From assembly GCF_023544445.1 (NCBI RefSeq), contig NZ_JALPVJ010000012.1, forward strand, positions 242,513 to 306,512: a stretch of DNA of 64,000 nucleotides, read 5' to 3'. A program made the position numbers and the translations under genes. The notes beneath the pieces were generated by a model, which did not search any database, had not been told where the DNA came from, and saw nothing but the letters and a program-made list of their open reading frames with translations. Below are positions 53,262 to 63,885 of this stretch, piece by piece. Numbering within the stretch: position 1 is the stretch's first letter; each line of letters begins with the position of its first letter. This stretch comes from Actinoplanes sp. M2I2. Its GTDB lineage: Bacteria; Actinomycetota; Actinomycetes; Mycobacteriales; Micromonosporaceae.

Positions 53262-54185
53262 GTGACTCAGACCGCTGACCCGGCCGTGCGGACGCTGCCG
53301 TGGCGGTTCTTCGCCACCGAGGTACGGCAGGTGCGCCGGCTCAGCCCGCACTTCCTCCGGGTCACCTTCACCGGCGACGACCTGGGCCACTTCGCCGACA
53401 ACGGCTTCGACCAGCGCATCAAGCTGATCCCGGCGCTGCCCGGCTCGGGCCTGGCCCACATGCCGACCGGCGAGGACTGGTACACGGAGTGGCGCGCCCT
53501 GCCCGAGGAGCAGCGCAACCCGATCCGCACGTACACCGTGCGGGCCGTGCGCCCCGAGGCGCGCGAGGTGGACGTGGACATGGTGCTGCACGGCGTCGAC
53601 GGCCCCGCCTCCCGCTTCGCCGCCGAGGCCCGGCCCGGCGCCCCGGCCTATCTGCTCGGGCCCAACGCCGATTTCGACGGCGTGCACGGGGGCATCGACT
53701 TCCACCCGCCCGCCCACACCGACTGCCTGTTGCTGGGCGGCGACGAGACCGCGGTGCCGGCCATCGCCGCGATCCTGGCCGGCCTGCCCGCCGACGCCCG
53801 GGGCGAGGCCCTGCTCGAGGTGCCCTCGGCCGCAGACGCACTGGACCTGATCGCCCCCGAGGGCGTCCGGGTCACCTGGCTGGCCCGGGACGAGGCCGCC
53901 CACGGCGCCAGGCTCGTCCCGGCCGTCCGGGCCGCGAGCCGGCGGATCCTGGGCGACGACCAGGTGGGTGCCCCGGCCGAGCTCGAGGACGTGGACGTCG
54001 ATCACGACATGCTCTGGGAGGTGCCCGAGGAGTTCACCGACGTCAGCCGCTTCTACGCCTGGCTGGCCGGCGAGGCCGCCATGATCAAGGCCCTGCGCCG
54101 CCACCTGGTCGCCGAGTGCGGCGTCGACCGACGCCTGGTGGCGTTCATGGGCTACTGGCGCCTCGGGCGCGCCGAGGGCAACTAA
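53262..54185 (+). CDS. Siderophore-interacting protein (SIP-type FAD ferric-siderophore reductase)
   Basis: 307 aa from the GTG at 53262; GGAGG at 53251-53255 fixes this start. The FAD-binding barrel (about 15-130) has RRLSPHFLRVTFTGDDL and the flavin motif IRTYTVRAVR (RxYT). The C-terminal NAD(P)-binding-like domain (about 135-300) contains LLLGGDETAVPAIAAIL and ends in YWRLGRAEGN, the typical W-R-G tail. It reduces ferric siderophores to free iron in the cytosol. An iron box just upstream predicts expression in iron starvation. No siderophore biosynthesis or uptake genes are adjacent. Confidence 0.93.
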   Translation: MTQTADPAVRTLPWRFFATEVRQVRRLSPHFLRVTFTGDDLGHFADNGFDQRIKLIPALPGSGLAHMPTGEDWYTEWRALPEEQRNPIRTYTVRAVRPEAREVDVDMVLHGVDGPASRFAAEARPGAPAYLLGPNADFDGVHGGIDFHPPAHTDCLLLGGDETAVPAIAAILAGLPADARGEALLEVPSAADALDLIAPEGVRVTWLARDEAAHGARLVPAVRAASRRILGDDQVGAPAELEDVDVDHDMLWEVPEEFTDVSRFYAWLAGEAAMIKALRRHLVAECGVDRRLVAFMGYWRLGRAEGN

Positions 54186-54326
54186 ACCGACCTTGTCCCT
54201 GTTTCCGCCGAATTCCTCCGGTGGGGTGGCTTTTCGCCTAGCGTTTTCGGTGAGGCCACGCCCGTTTGCGGCCCCCAGGAGAGCCGCGCCCCCGGGCACG
54301 GCTCCACCGAGCCCGAGGAGGAAGGC

Positions 54327-54743
54327 ATGTGGAACACCTCGGCGCCGCAGCAGGGCCCGGTCGTCCTGCTCGTGGAGGACGACGAGGATCTGCGCGACAT
54401 GACGTCGCAGATGCTCGAGCTGCGCGGTTTCCAGGTGCTGGTCGCCACCGACGCGGTCAGCGCCATCACCAAGTGCAAGGTGCACGAGGGCAAGATCGAC
54501 GTGCTCCTGACCGACCTCGGCCTCCCCGGCGTCTCCGGGGGTGAGCTCGCCCGCTCGGCGCACGCCGTCCGCCCCGGCATGGAGACCGTCTACATCTCCG
54601 GCATGCCGCAGGAGATCGCCATCCGCCGGGGCATCATCAAGCGCGGCGCGTCCTTCATCGCCAAGCCCTTCACCGCGGACCAGCTGGCCGGCACCCTCCG
54701 GTCGGTTCTGGCCCAGCACAACAGCAACGCTCCTGCACCCTGA
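54327..54743 (+). CDS. Single-domain response regulator
   Basis: 138 aa, one receiver domain and no output domain. The acidic pair is VEDDED, the phosphoacceptor D63 lies in LLTDLGLPGVSG, Thr/Ser is replaced by Ser in YISGMP, and K113 is in IAKPF. The helix alpha-5 region LAGTLRSVLAQH ends the protein. Stand-alone receivers act on other proteins; the Tad pilus operon begins about 100 bp downstream and a kinase gene closes that cluster, so control of pilus function is possible. It is preceded by a GAGGAAGG ribosome site. Confidence 0.88.
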   Translation: MWNTSAPQQGPVVLLVEDDEDLRDMTSQMLELRGFQVLVATDAVSAITKCKVHEGKIDVLLTDLGLPGVSGGELARSAHAVRPGMETVYISGMPQEIAIRRGIIKRGASFIAKPFTADQLAGTLRSVLAQHNSNAPAP

Positions 54744-54788
54744 GTTTTCTTTGGTCCGACTTAACTCTGCGTCGACTCCTCCGATTCA

Positions 54789-54794
54789 TAGGGT
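54789..54794 (+). promoter_or_regulatory. -10-like hexamer TAGGGT upstream of flp
   Basis: TAGGGT lies 47 nt before the flp ATG, in a relatively AT-rich stretch, and the intervening leader contains a good GGGGGGA ribosome site. The same hexamer precedes the Wzz/BY-kinase-like gene at 51400. The -35 is unclear. Confidence 0.3.
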
Positions 54795-54840
54795 CACAGG
54801 CCGGAAAAACCCGGCCGGCCACTGATCCGGGGGGACCCCA

Positions 54841-55056
54841 ATGCTGCCTTTCCACTACATCGCCGCGTACGCCCAGTCGCACTTCACCGCGGTGAAAGAG
54901 CGCATGTCGCGTGACGAGGGTGCCACGGCGGTCGAGTACGGCCTGCTGGTCTCGCTCGTCGCTGTGGTCATCATCGTCGGCGCCACGACCTTCGGCGCCA
55001 AGATCAGTGAGCTGTTCACCGCCGTCGCCGGCAAGATCAAGGTGCCCACCCCGTAA
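54841..55056 (+). CDS. flp: Flp-type major pilin
   Basis: 71 aa. The leader (about 1-27) ends in SRDEG, and the prepilin peptidase cleavage site is G/ATAVEYGLL. Glu at +5 and Tyr at +6 (ATAVEY) are the hallmark of Flp pilins. A hydrophobic helix (VSLVAVVIIVGATTF) follows, then a short amphipathic tail KISELFTAVAGKIK. It is the main subunit of the Tad pilus assembled by the downstream genes. GGGGGGA precedes the ATG. Confidence 0.95.
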   Translation: MLPFHYIAAYAQSHFTAVKERMSRDEGATAVEYGLLVSLVAVVIIVGATTFGAKISELFTAVAGKIKVPTP

Positions 55057-55080
55057 GCAGGAAGGCCGGTAGTCACGAAA

Positions 55081-55524
55081 GTGCGTACCGCCAGTCGTCC
55101 CTCCCTCAGCCCCGGGCCGCGCACCGCGCGTCGGCCGGCCCGGGGCGAGGAGGGCGCGGCCGCGGTTGAAGCCGCCATCGTGTTACCGCTCATCCTGCTC
55201 CTGCTGTTCGGCATCATCGATTTCGGCCGGGCGCTGCAACAGCAGGCCCTGCTCACCTCGGCCGTTCGTGAGGGCGCCCGCACCGGGGCCCTGAACGGCA
55301 CGGCGGCCGCCGTGCAGACCAAGGTTCAAAGCATCGCCGGGATGGACGTCACCGTCGTGTCGTCCATCTGCACCAGTGGCAGCCTGATCTCGGCGGACGC
55401 GTCGGTCACGGCCACCCAGCCGTTCACGGCCCTCACCCCCGTCTTCGCGCTCATGCAGTACTACGGCTCCACCACAACGCTCACCAGCCTCAGGGCCACC
55501 GGGGTCATGGCATGCACCGGCTGA
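55081..55524 (+). CDS. TadE-family minor pseudopilin
   Basis: 147 aa from GTG at 55081. The leader ends in GEEGAAAVE, giving a pseudopilin cleavage at G/AAAVEAAIVLPLILLL with Glu at +5, then IIDFGRALQQQALLTSAVREGAR, the TadE signature. A C-terminal pair of Cys (SSICTSG, MACTG) may form a disulphide. It follows flp by 24 bp and overlaps the TadG-like gene by 13 bp. TadE-type proteins are required for Flp pilus biogenesis. Confidence 0.9.
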   Translation: MRTASRPSLSPGPRTARRPARGEEGAAAVEAAIVLPLILLLLFGIIDFGRALQQQALLTSAVREGARTGALNGTAAAVQTKVQSIAGMDVTVVSSICTSGSLISADASVTATQPFTALTPVFALMQYYGSTTTLTSLRATGVMACTG

Positions 55525-56759
55525 CCCGGCACCTGCTCTCTCCGGTCCGTCGCGCCTGGCGACGGGCCTCTCGGCGTCATGGCTCCGAGCACGGCGCCGT
55601 CGCCGCGTTGTTCGCCGTCATGGTGAGCACCGGCGTGATCATCACGATGGGCGCGCTCGTCATCGACGTCGGCCAGATCGCCCTCGAACGCCAGGAGTTG
55701 CAGACCGGGGCCGACACCGCCTCGTGGTCGATCGCCACCAAGTGCATCGCCAAACCGGCCGACTGCACGATGGCCAAGCAGTCCGTGGTCGCCCAGGACT
55801 ATGCCAACCGCAACACCAAGGACGGTTCGGCCGACGCACAGATCTGCATCTCCAGCCTGAGCGCCCAGTGCACCGCCTGGAACAGCCCGGCCGCCTGCCC
55901 GGCCACCACGATCACCGGCGGCACCTCCGTCGAGGTGCGCACCAGCACCCGTACGGGAGCCTCGACCCTCCTCCCGCCGGCCTTCGCCGGCGCGATGTCC
56001 GGGTCGGCGTCGACCGGCGTCACCGCCGGCGCCTGCGGGCGGGTCGCCTGGGGCCCGCCGGGCCTGACCAAGGTTCTGGCGCTCGGGTTCTCGATGTGCG
56101 ACTGGAAACGCATGACCCAGAACGGGACCACCTTCTACGGCCCCTTGAGTCCCCTGCTCAGCCAGCTCGGTCTGTACTCGGTTCTCGGCCTGCCCGCCCC
56201 GACCGCCTCCGCGGAGAGCGCCATTCCCGCGGTGCTGCCGGCGTCCATCCTCGGGCTCCCGTTGCCCTCGTGCACCTCGCCATTCGACCTCACCGAGCCG
56301 CGCGGGTGGGTGTGGCTGGCCAACAACGACCTCTCCCCGCCCGACGCCAACTGCGAGATCTCCCTCAAGGTGGGCGACCGGCCGCGATCGCAGTTGCTCT
56401 CCGGCCTGACCCAGGGCATCGCCTGCGCGGGCCGGCTCCAGGCCCAGCTGGCCAGCCGGCAGCCGGTGCTCGTCCCGATCTTCGACGACATCGCGCCGCT
56501 GATCTCGCTCACCCCGACCTACCGCATCGCCGGCTTCGCGCCGTTCGTCTTCACCGGCTACACCGCCCTGATCCCCGGCCTGCTCTCGGGGGTCGGAAGC
56601 CTGCTCAACGGCGGCGTCGCGGGGCTTCTGCAGAGCGTGCTGTGCGGAACCTCGCAGTGCATCCTCGGTTACTTCACCAAGACGCTGGTGCCGGTCGACA
56701 TCCCCTCGTTCGGCACCGGGCCCAACTTCGGCGCCACGGTCATCGGGCGTACGGGATGA
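55512..56759 (+). CDS. TadG-like pilus-associated protein
   Basis: 415 aa. The N-terminal EHGAVAALFAVMVSTGVIITMGALVIDVGQIALE is the putative pilus/TadE-G-like region (given in two halves: EHGAVAALFAVMVSTGVI and ITMGALVIDVGQIALE), followed by RQELQTGADTASWSIA, which is the conserved TadG/Pilus-assembly TadE/G N terminus. The large remainder is extracellular with several Cys pairs. Unlike typical TadG it has no clear von Willebrand A domain. It overlaps tadE by 13 bp. It is probably an anchor or tip component. Confidence 0.82.
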   Translation: MHRLTRHLLSPVRRAWRRASRRHGSEHGAVAALFAVMVSTGVIITMGALVIDVGQIALERQELQTGADTASWSIATKCIAKPADCTMAKQSVVAQDYANRNTKDGSADAQICISSLSAQCTAWNSPAACPATTITGGTSVEVRTSTRTGASTLLPPAFAGAMSGSASTGVTAGACGRVAWGPPGLTKVLALGFSMCDWKRMTQNGTTFYGPLSPLLSQLGLYSVLGLPAPTASAESAIPAVLPASILGLPLPSCTSPFDLTEPRGWVWLANNDLSPPDANCEISLKVGDRPRSQLLSGLTQGIACAGRLQAQLASRQPVLVPIFDDIAPLISLTPTYRIAGFAPFVFTGYTALIPGLLSGVGSLLNGGVAGLLQSVLCGTSQCILGYFTKTLVPVDIPSFGTGPNFGATVIGRTG

Positions 56760-56781
56760 CCGGGTCGCAAGGAGGTCGGGA

Positions 56782-57579
56782 ATGAGCCGACGCATCGTTC
56801 TGCTGGGCGTGGCCGCCGTGCTGGCGGTCCTCAGCGCGCTGGCCGTGGTCGCCTACGCGAGCGGCGCCGACCGTCGCGCGGTCGAGGGCAAGAAGGGCGT
56901 CTGGGTACTGCTGGCCACCGACGCGATCCCGAGCGGCACGACCGGCGCCCAGATCCGCTCGCGCCGCCTGGTGCGCCAGGTGCTGATGCCGGCCGAGACG
57001 GTGCCCTCGGGCGCGCTGGCCAAGCTCGACCCGGCCCTCGACGCCAAGCAGCTCAACACTCAGCTCCAGCCCGATCAGATGCTGCTGAGCCGCCAGTTCG
57101 AGCCCGCGGTCAAGGCGGCGGCCAAGCCCGCCGCCACCTTCAAGGTGCCGCCCACACAACTGGCCATCAGCGTCGAGCTGGGCATCGCCCGGCAGGTCGC
57201 CGGCAATGTCAAGCGCGGCGACAAGGTCACCGTCTTCGTCACCACGCCGCGCAACGACAGCCCGGAGGACCCGCAGAAGACCTGGGTCGTGCTGCCGACC
57301 GCCACCGTGCTCAGCGTCGGGGAGAGCGTGCCGCCGAACATCGCGGCGCTGCTCTCGCCCAGCGGCCAGGCGTCGGGCTCGGCCGGTGCCAGCCCCACGC
57401 CGAGCCCCACCAGCACCGTCACCCTGCTGCGCTATGTGGCCACGCTGGCCGTCTCGCCCGATCAGGCCGACGCGCTGATCAACGCCTACAACCGCGGTTA
57501 CCTGCACCTGGCGCTGCAGGGTGCCAAGGCGACCGTGACAGCGACGCCGACTGTCACCGAGAGCGGGGACGCTGGATGA
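56782..57579 (+). CDS. cpaB: CpaB/RcpC-type Flp pilus assembly protein (SAF domain)
   Basis: 265 aa. One N-terminal membrane helix (about 4-26, IVLLGVAAVLAVLSALAVVAYA) precedes a SAF domain (about 38-110; LLATDAIPSGTTGAQI, LLSRQFEPAV) and a CpaB-like beta domain (LAISVELGIARQVAGNVKRGDKVTVF in parts). A Ser/Pro insert SASPTPSPTSTV-like segment (about 195-210) is low complexity. In diderms CpaB acts in the periplasm; in monoderms it may stabilise the machine outside the membrane. AAGGAGG precedes the ATG at 56782. It overlaps tadZ by 4 bp. Confidence 0.88.
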   Translation: MSRRIVLLGVAAVLAVLSALAVVAYASGADRRAVEGKKGVWVLLATDAIPSGTTGAQIRSRRLVRQVLMPAETVPSGALAKLDPALDAKQLNTQLQPDQMLLSRQFEPAVKAAAKPAATFKVPPTQLAISVELGIARQVAGNVKRGDKVTVFVTTPRNDSPEDPQKTWVVLPTATVLSVGESVPPNIAALLSPSGQASGSAGASPTPSPTSTVTLLRYVATLAVSPDQADALINAYNRGYLHLALQGAKATVTATPTVTESGDAG

Positions 57580-58753
57580 GCCTTTACGTCTATCTCGAGC
57601 CCGACCGCGAGATGCTGGCCGAGCGCGGGCCCGAGTTCCAGGCGGTCGGCGGCGCGATCGTGCACAGCATGGCCGAGCTCGAGAACCACCTGCCGCGCTA
57701 CCCCGAGACCCTGCTGGTTCTCATCGGCGCGAGCATCGATCTGGACGAGGCGCTGATGTTCACCGCCTATCAGCGCCTGCAGCGGCCGATGATCGGCGTC
57801 GTGCTGATCCGCAGGAGCATCGAGCCGCGCGAGGTGATCCGCTGCCTGCAGTCCGGGGTGCGTGACGTGGTCGAGGAGGCCGACTGGGACGGCGTCCGGC
57901 AGGCCACTGCCCGGTCGGTCGACGTCTCCAAGGCGCTCAGCACCTCGATCCGGTCGGGCGCCGAGATCGCGCCGCACGGCCGCATCGTTACCGTTTTCGC
58001 CGGCAAGGGCGGCTGCGGGCGCAGTTTCGTCGCGGTCAACCTGGCCGTGGCGCTGTGGGCCGGGGGCGCCCGCCGCGTGCTGCTGGTCGACCTCGACCTG
58101 CAGTTCGGCGACGTGGCGATCATGCTGAAGCTGCCGCCGGACCGCAGCATCGCGGGCGGCATCGCCATGGCCGGCCGCCTCGACGAGCCCGGCCTGCGCT
58201 CGATCGTCACCCCGTACCGCCCGGGGGTCGACGCGCTGCTCGCGCCGGGCAACCCGGCCCAGGGCGAGCACGTCCGCCGCGAGCTGGTGCTGGAGATCCT
58301 CGACGTGGCGCGGCCGCACTACGACTTCATCATCATCGACACCCCGGCCATCGTCACCGACCAGGTGCTCGCCGCGCTGGACGTCTCCGACTGGTTCGTG
58401 CCGATCGTCACGCCCGACCTGCCGACCCTCAAGACGGTGCGCCTGACCGTGGAGATGTTCGACATGCTGGAGTACCCCCGCGACCGCAGCCTGCTGGTCT
58501 TCAACCGAGCCAACACCCAGGTCGGCCTGACCACGGCCGACGTCGAGGAGGCGATCGGCATGCCGTTCGCGTCGCTGGTGCCCTCGAGCCGGGACGTGCC
58601 CATCTCGGTCAACCAGGGCGAGCCGCTGCTGCTGACCGAGCCGCTGCACCCGGTGAGCCGGGCGATCCGCCAGCTCGCCGACCGCTGCGCCGGCACCGAG
58701 ACCGCGCCCGAGCCGAAACGCGGGCTGTTCGGCCGCCGCAAGAAGGTGAAGCG

Positions 58754-58757
<4 letters not shown>
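57576..58757 (+). CDS. tadZ: TadZ/CpaE-type ParA-like localisation ATPase
   Basis: 393 aa, ATG overlapping the cpaB stop (ATGA). An N-terminal receiver-like domain (about 1-125) lacks a standard phospho-Asp pocket and is followed by a MinD/ParA fold. The deviant Walker A is AGKGGCGRSFVAVNLA with the signature Lys144 kept but Arg149 where Lys is usual. Walker A' is VLLVDLDLQFGD, and Walker B IIIDTPAIVTDQV. TadZ marks the pole or site where the pilus machine assembles and recruits TadA. Arg149 may weaken ATP hydrolysis. The same Lys-to-Arg change is found in the BY-kinase-like protein at 51.4 kb. Confidence 0.9.
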
Positions 58758-60141
<1,384 letters not shown>

Positions 60142-60145
<4 letters not shown>

Positions 60146-61095
60146 CGATCGTCGCCCTGCTGGCCGGTGCGACCGCGTTCCTGATCTTCTTCGTGGTGGT
60201 CGAGCGTCTCTTCGGGCGTACGCCCATGCAGCGCCGCCTGGCCACGCTGCGGCACTACACGGCCGGCGATCGCCAGGTCGAGGAGTCCCTGCTGCGGCGC
60301 CTGCAACACGCCGCGGGCGACTTCGTCGAACGCTCCCCCGCCCTGACCCGGCTCGCCGCCCGGGCCGAACCCAAGCTCGACCAGGCCGCGGCCAAGATGC
60401 GCCCGACCGAGTGGCTGGTCCTGCGGGGCACGATCGCGCTGCTGGCCGCGCTCGCCCTGGTGGTCCTCCTGCACCCGCTGGTCGGCCTCCTCGCCGGTCT
60501 GCTGCTCGGCTTCTTCGGGCCCGGCCTGCTGCTCAGCCTCCGGATCCGGCGGCGCCGGCAGCAGTTCACCGACGAGCTCCCGGTTCTGCTGCAACTGGTC
60601 CTCAGCGCCCTGCGTTCCGGCTTCACCCTGCAACAGGCGGTCGACGCCGCGGTCCGCGACGACGAGGGGCCGGTGGCCGAGGAGTTCAGCCGGGCCCTGT
60701 CCGAAGCGCGGATCAACGGCGAGTTCGAGGACGCCCTGCAGCGGGCCGGCGACCGCGTCGGCAGCCCCGAGCTCAGCTGGCTCGTCCTGGCCCTGCGGCT
60801 GCAGCGGGAGACCGGCGGCAGCCTGGCCGAGGTCATGCAGACCACGGCCGAGACCCTGCGCGAACGCGCCTATCTGCGACGGCACGTCCGGTCGCTGTCG
60901 GCCGAGGGCCGCATCTCGGCGTACGTGCTGGTCGCGTTGCCGCTGTTCGCCACGGGCCTGCTGTTCGTGGCGCGGCGCGAATACATGGCGGTCCTCTGGC
61001 AGACGGCGATCGGCATCGTCATTCTCGTCGTGGCGGCCATCATGGTGCTCATCGGCACGCTCTGGCTGCGTGCGGTCACGAAGATCGAGGTCTAG
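60142..61095 (+). CDS. tadB: TadB, type II secretion F-domain inner membrane protein
   Basis: 317 aa. A first helix at the N terminus (ALLAGATAFLIFFVVVERLF) and a pair at about 95-135 precede the T2SSF domain (about 150-275; ELPVLLQLVLSALRSGFTLQ and SWLVLALRLQRETGGSLAEVM), with two C-terminal helices. TadB and TadC form the membrane platform on which the TadA motor acts. It overlaps tadA (ATGA) and lies 5 bp before tadC. Confidence 0.93.
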
Positions 61096-61100
61096 GCGGC

Positions 61101-62015
61101 ATGACAGCCGGGACGCTCGTCTCCGTGGCCGCGGCCTTCGCCGTGCTCGCGGTCGCCGCCGCCGCGGCCGCCGTCACGATCCCGCCCAGCCGCCGCCAGC
61201 GCATGCTGCGCATCCTCGCCTCGTTCGACCAGAGCCGCAATGCCGGCCGGGCCGCCCAGCGGCCCCTCGGCGGCCGGCTACGCCCGCCCGTGATCTGGGC
61301 CATCCAGCAGGTCGGCAACGCGATCACGCCCGTCGGCGCGCGGCGGCGGCTGTCCCGCGGGCTCGACTACGCCGGGAACCCGGTGGAATGGCCGCTCGAC
61401 CGGGTCATCCGCGCCCGGGTCGTCGCCGCGGGGGTGATCGGCCTCCTGGCCTGGTACGTCGCCCAGCGCACCGAGCCCCTGTACGCGCTGCCGGCCCTGC
61501 TCGGCGGCGTGCTCCTCGGCATGAACATCCCCAACCTGCTGGTCTACAACGCCGGGACGAAACGGCAGGCGGCGCTCACCCGGTCGCTGCCCGACGTGCT
61601 CGACGCGATGGTCATCGGCGTCGAGTCGGGCCTCGGCCTGGACGCGGCCATGGCCCAGGTGGCGGTGCTGCTCGTCGGGCCCATGCCGGACGAGATCAAC
61701 CGGGTGCTGCAGGAGATGCGGCTGGGGGTCGCCCGCACCGAGGCGCTGCGCTCGCTGGGCGCGCGGACCACCGTACGGGACCTGAAGACACTCATCACGG
61801 CGCTGGTGCAGGCCGGCGAGCTGGGCATCTCGGTCGCCGGCATCCTGCGGGAGCACTCCGCCGAGCAACGCATGCGCCGCCGTCAACGGGCCGAGGAACA
61901 GGCTCAGAAGGTCACCGTGAAGCTGCTGTTCCCGGTCATCTTCTGCCTGTTCCCGGTCATCTTCATCGTGGTGCTGGGTCCAGCCCTGATCAACATTATG
62001 ACCAGCGGCTTCTGA
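61101..62015 (+). CDS. tadC: TadC, type II secretion F-domain inner membrane protein
   Basis: 304 aa from the ATG at 61101. An N-terminal helix (about 5-28) and two helices (about 105-150) precede the T2SSF domain (SLPDVLDAMVIGVESGLGLD, TLITALVQAGELGISVAGIL) and a C-terminal helix pair (VKLLFPVIFCLFPVIFIVVL). It is the second membrane platform subunit. It is the last recognised pilus gene; no prepilin peptidase (TadV/CpaA) follows. Confidence 0.92.
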   Translation: MTAGTLVSVAAAFAVLAVAAAAAAVTIPPSRRQRMLRILASFDQSRNAGRAAQRPLGGRLRPPVIWAIQQVGNAITPVGARRRLSRGLDYAGNPVEWPLDRVIRARVVAAGVIGLLAWYVAQRTEPLYALPALLGGVLLGMNIPNLLVYNAGTKRQAALTRSLPDVLDAMVIGVESGLGLDAAMAQVAVLLVGPMPDEINRVLQEMRLGVARTEALRSLGARTTVRDLKTLITALVQAGELGISVAGILREHSAEQRMRRRQRAEEQAQKVTVKLLFPVIFCLFPVIFIVVLGPALINIMTSGF

Positions 62016-62068
62016 GGCTCGGGCGCCACCTGTCCTCAGTTGTGGCCGCCACCTGCCGATGAGGGAAC

Positions 62069-63745
62069 GTGACGTCTGTCGTTAGCGGCTCCCGGATCGG
62101 GCTGGACGAAGAACGCCGGCTCGCTGTCCTGCACGAGTACTGCCTGCTCGACGCGCCCGCCGACGACGAACTCACCACCGTGGTGCGGGTCGCCGCCCTG
62201 GTCGCCGGGGTGCCCACGGCCACGCTCAACCTGATCGACGAGAGCCGGCAGTGCCAGCTGACCACGTACGGCTTCGAGGGCGGCAACACGGCCCGGTCCG
62301 ACTCGATGTGCGCCATCCAGTTCCGGGCCGGCCGCTTCGTGCACGTCTCCGACGCCCGCGAACATCCGCTCTACTGCGACAATCCCTGGGTCACCGGCCA
62401 GCTGGCGTCGGTCCGCTTCTACGCCTCCGCCCCGCTGATCACCCCCGAGGGGTACGCGCTGGGCACACTCTGCGTCTTCGACGACTGCGTCAAGGAACTC
62501 ACCGACGACCAGGCCGGGCGTCTCACCGACCTGGCCGACGTGCTCGTCGCCCTGTTCGAGCGGCGCCGCCAGGCCCGGCTGAACGAGAGCCTGGCCGACG
62601 CCGCCGAACGCACGAAGCAGTTCACCACCACGGTGCTCGAGACGATCGACGTCGGGGTGGTGGTGTCGGACGCCGATGGCCACGTCACCCTGCTCAACCG
62701 CGCGGCCCGGGAGTGGCACGGCCGGGAAGCCGACGCGACGCTCGACCCGTCGTCGCTGCCCGGCACCTACGGTCTCTTCGACGCCGAGGGGCAGCGCCGC
62801 CTGCAACCCGAGGAGGTGCCGTTGCTGCGGGCCCTCCACGAGGGGGTCGTCCAGAACGCCGAGATAACGCTGCGGGCGCCGGGTCGCCCGGTCGTGCAAC
62901 TGAGCTGTACGGGACGGCGCCTCGTCGACGACACCGGCCGGGGGCTCGGCGCCGTGGTCGCCATGAACGACGTCACGGCCGATCGGGCCTACCGCCGCGA
63001 GATCGAGGCAGCCAGCGCGGAGATCGCCGCCCGCGGTGAGAAGCTGGCCGCGGCCCTGGTCGAGTTGAGCCGCTCGAACGAGGAACTGGAACAGTTCGCC
63101 GGCGCGGTCAGCCACGACCTGGTCCGGCCCATGGCGGCGGCCCACGGCTTCCTCGACCTGCTGTCCGGCGAATACTCGTCGACCCTGGACGAGAGGGCCG
63201 GCAAGTGGCTGACCGGGGCGATGAGGTCGGTCGAGCGGATGCAGAAGCTGGTGGACGCGTTGCTGCGGTACGCGCGGGCCGGGCAGACCCCGTACCAGGC
63301 GGAGCCGGTGGCCCTGAACACCGTGCTGCTCGACGTGCTGGCCGACCTGCGGACAGCCACCGAGAGCAGCCAGGCCCAGATCGCCGCCACCGACGACCTC
63401 CCCACGGTGCAGGGAGATCCGGTGCTGCTGCGCCAACTGCTGCAGAACCTGATCGACAACGCCATCAAGTACCGCCACCCGGAGCGGCCGTGCCGGATCA
63501 CCGTCAGCGCGTCGTCGTTTCCGGACCGATGGGTGGTGCGGGTGGCCGACAACGGGATCGGCATTCCGCCGGAGCAACGCGAGCGGGTGTTCGAGATGTT
63601 CGCCCAGGTCGACCCCAGGCAGCAGAAGGGCTACGGCATCGGCCTGGCCACGTGCCTGCGCATTCTGGAACGCCACCGCGGCCGGATCGCTCTCGAGGGA
63701 ACCCCCGGCGGCGGCACCACCGTCTGCCTCAGCCTGACCAAATAG
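62069..63745 (+). CDS. GAF-PAS sensor histidine kinase
   Basis: 558 aa, soluble, from GTG at 62069 with GAGGGA 3 nt upstream. An N-terminal GAF domain (about 20-165; IDESRQCQLTTYGFEGG, SMCAIQFRAGRFVHVSDARE) is followed by a PAS domain (about 180-300; TTVLETIDVGVVVSDADG), then HisKA with H349 in GAVSHDLVRPMAAAHGF and a HATPase with NLIDNAIKYRHP, DNGIGIPPEQRERVFEMF and GYGIGLATC. The GAF Cys needed for a bilin cofactor is not placed at the usual site. It closes the pilus cluster and has no partner regulator beside it; the single receiver at 54.3 kb is a candidate. Confidence 0.9.
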   Translation: MTSVVSGSRIGLDEERRLAVLHEYCLLDAPADDELTTVVRVAALVAGVPTATLNLIDESRQCQLTTYGFEGGNTARSDSMCAIQFRAGRFVHVSDAREHPLYCDNPWVTGQLASVRFYASAPLITPEGYALGTLCVFDDCVKELTDDQAGRLTDLADVLVALFERRRQARLNESLADAAERTKQFTTTVLETIDVGVVVSDADGHVTLLNRAAREWHGREADATLDPSSLPGTYGLFDAEGQRRLQPEEVPLLRALHEGVVQNAEITLRAPGRPVVQLSCTGRRLVDDTGRGLGAVVAMNDVTADRAYRREIEAASAEIAARGEKLAAALVELSRSNEELEQFAGAVSHDLVRPMAAAHGFLDLLSGEYSSTLDERAGKWLTGAMRSVERMQKLVDALLRYARAGQTPYQAEPVALNTVLLDVLADLRTATESSQAQIAATDDLPTVQGDPVLLRQLLQNLIDNAIKYRHPERPCRITVSASSFPDRWVVRVADNGIGIPPEQRERVFEMFAQVDPRQQKGYGIGLATCLRILERHRGRIALEGTPGGGTTVCLSLTK

Positions 63746-63825
63746 CGTCCGCCCAGCCCCCCAAAGCGTCTGCCTCAGGCTGCCCCGCTTCCCCAAAGCG
63801 CCGGCCTCAGCCTGCCCAAAGAGCG
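63721..63825 (+). repeat. Three imperfect copies of the kinase-gene 3' end
   Basis: The last codons and stop (CGTCTGCCTCAGCCTGACCA and on to AAATAGCG, 63721-63747) recur degenerately at about 63767-63800 and 63801-63825, each with GCCTCAG-CTGCC and CCAAA-AGCG. The downstream copies are non-coding. The pattern suggests small tandem duplications after the stop. The remaining bases to the terminator hold nothing recognisable. Confidence 0.6.
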
Positions 63826-63842
63826 AAAGAATCCGTAAATAG

Positions 63843-63876
63843 CAGTAGGCCCACCCCGTGTGGGGTGGGCCTACTG
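63843..63876 (-). terminator. Rho-independent-type terminator of the rRNA operon
   Basis: A perfect 15-bp stem (63843-63857 with 63862-63876) around a 4-nt loop is followed on the minus strand by a T-rich stretch (CTATTTACGGATTCTTT). It lies 9 bp after the 5S rRNA 3' end and can also stop transcription from the pilus side. Confidence 0.9.
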
Positions 63877-63885
63877 TCACGTTGA

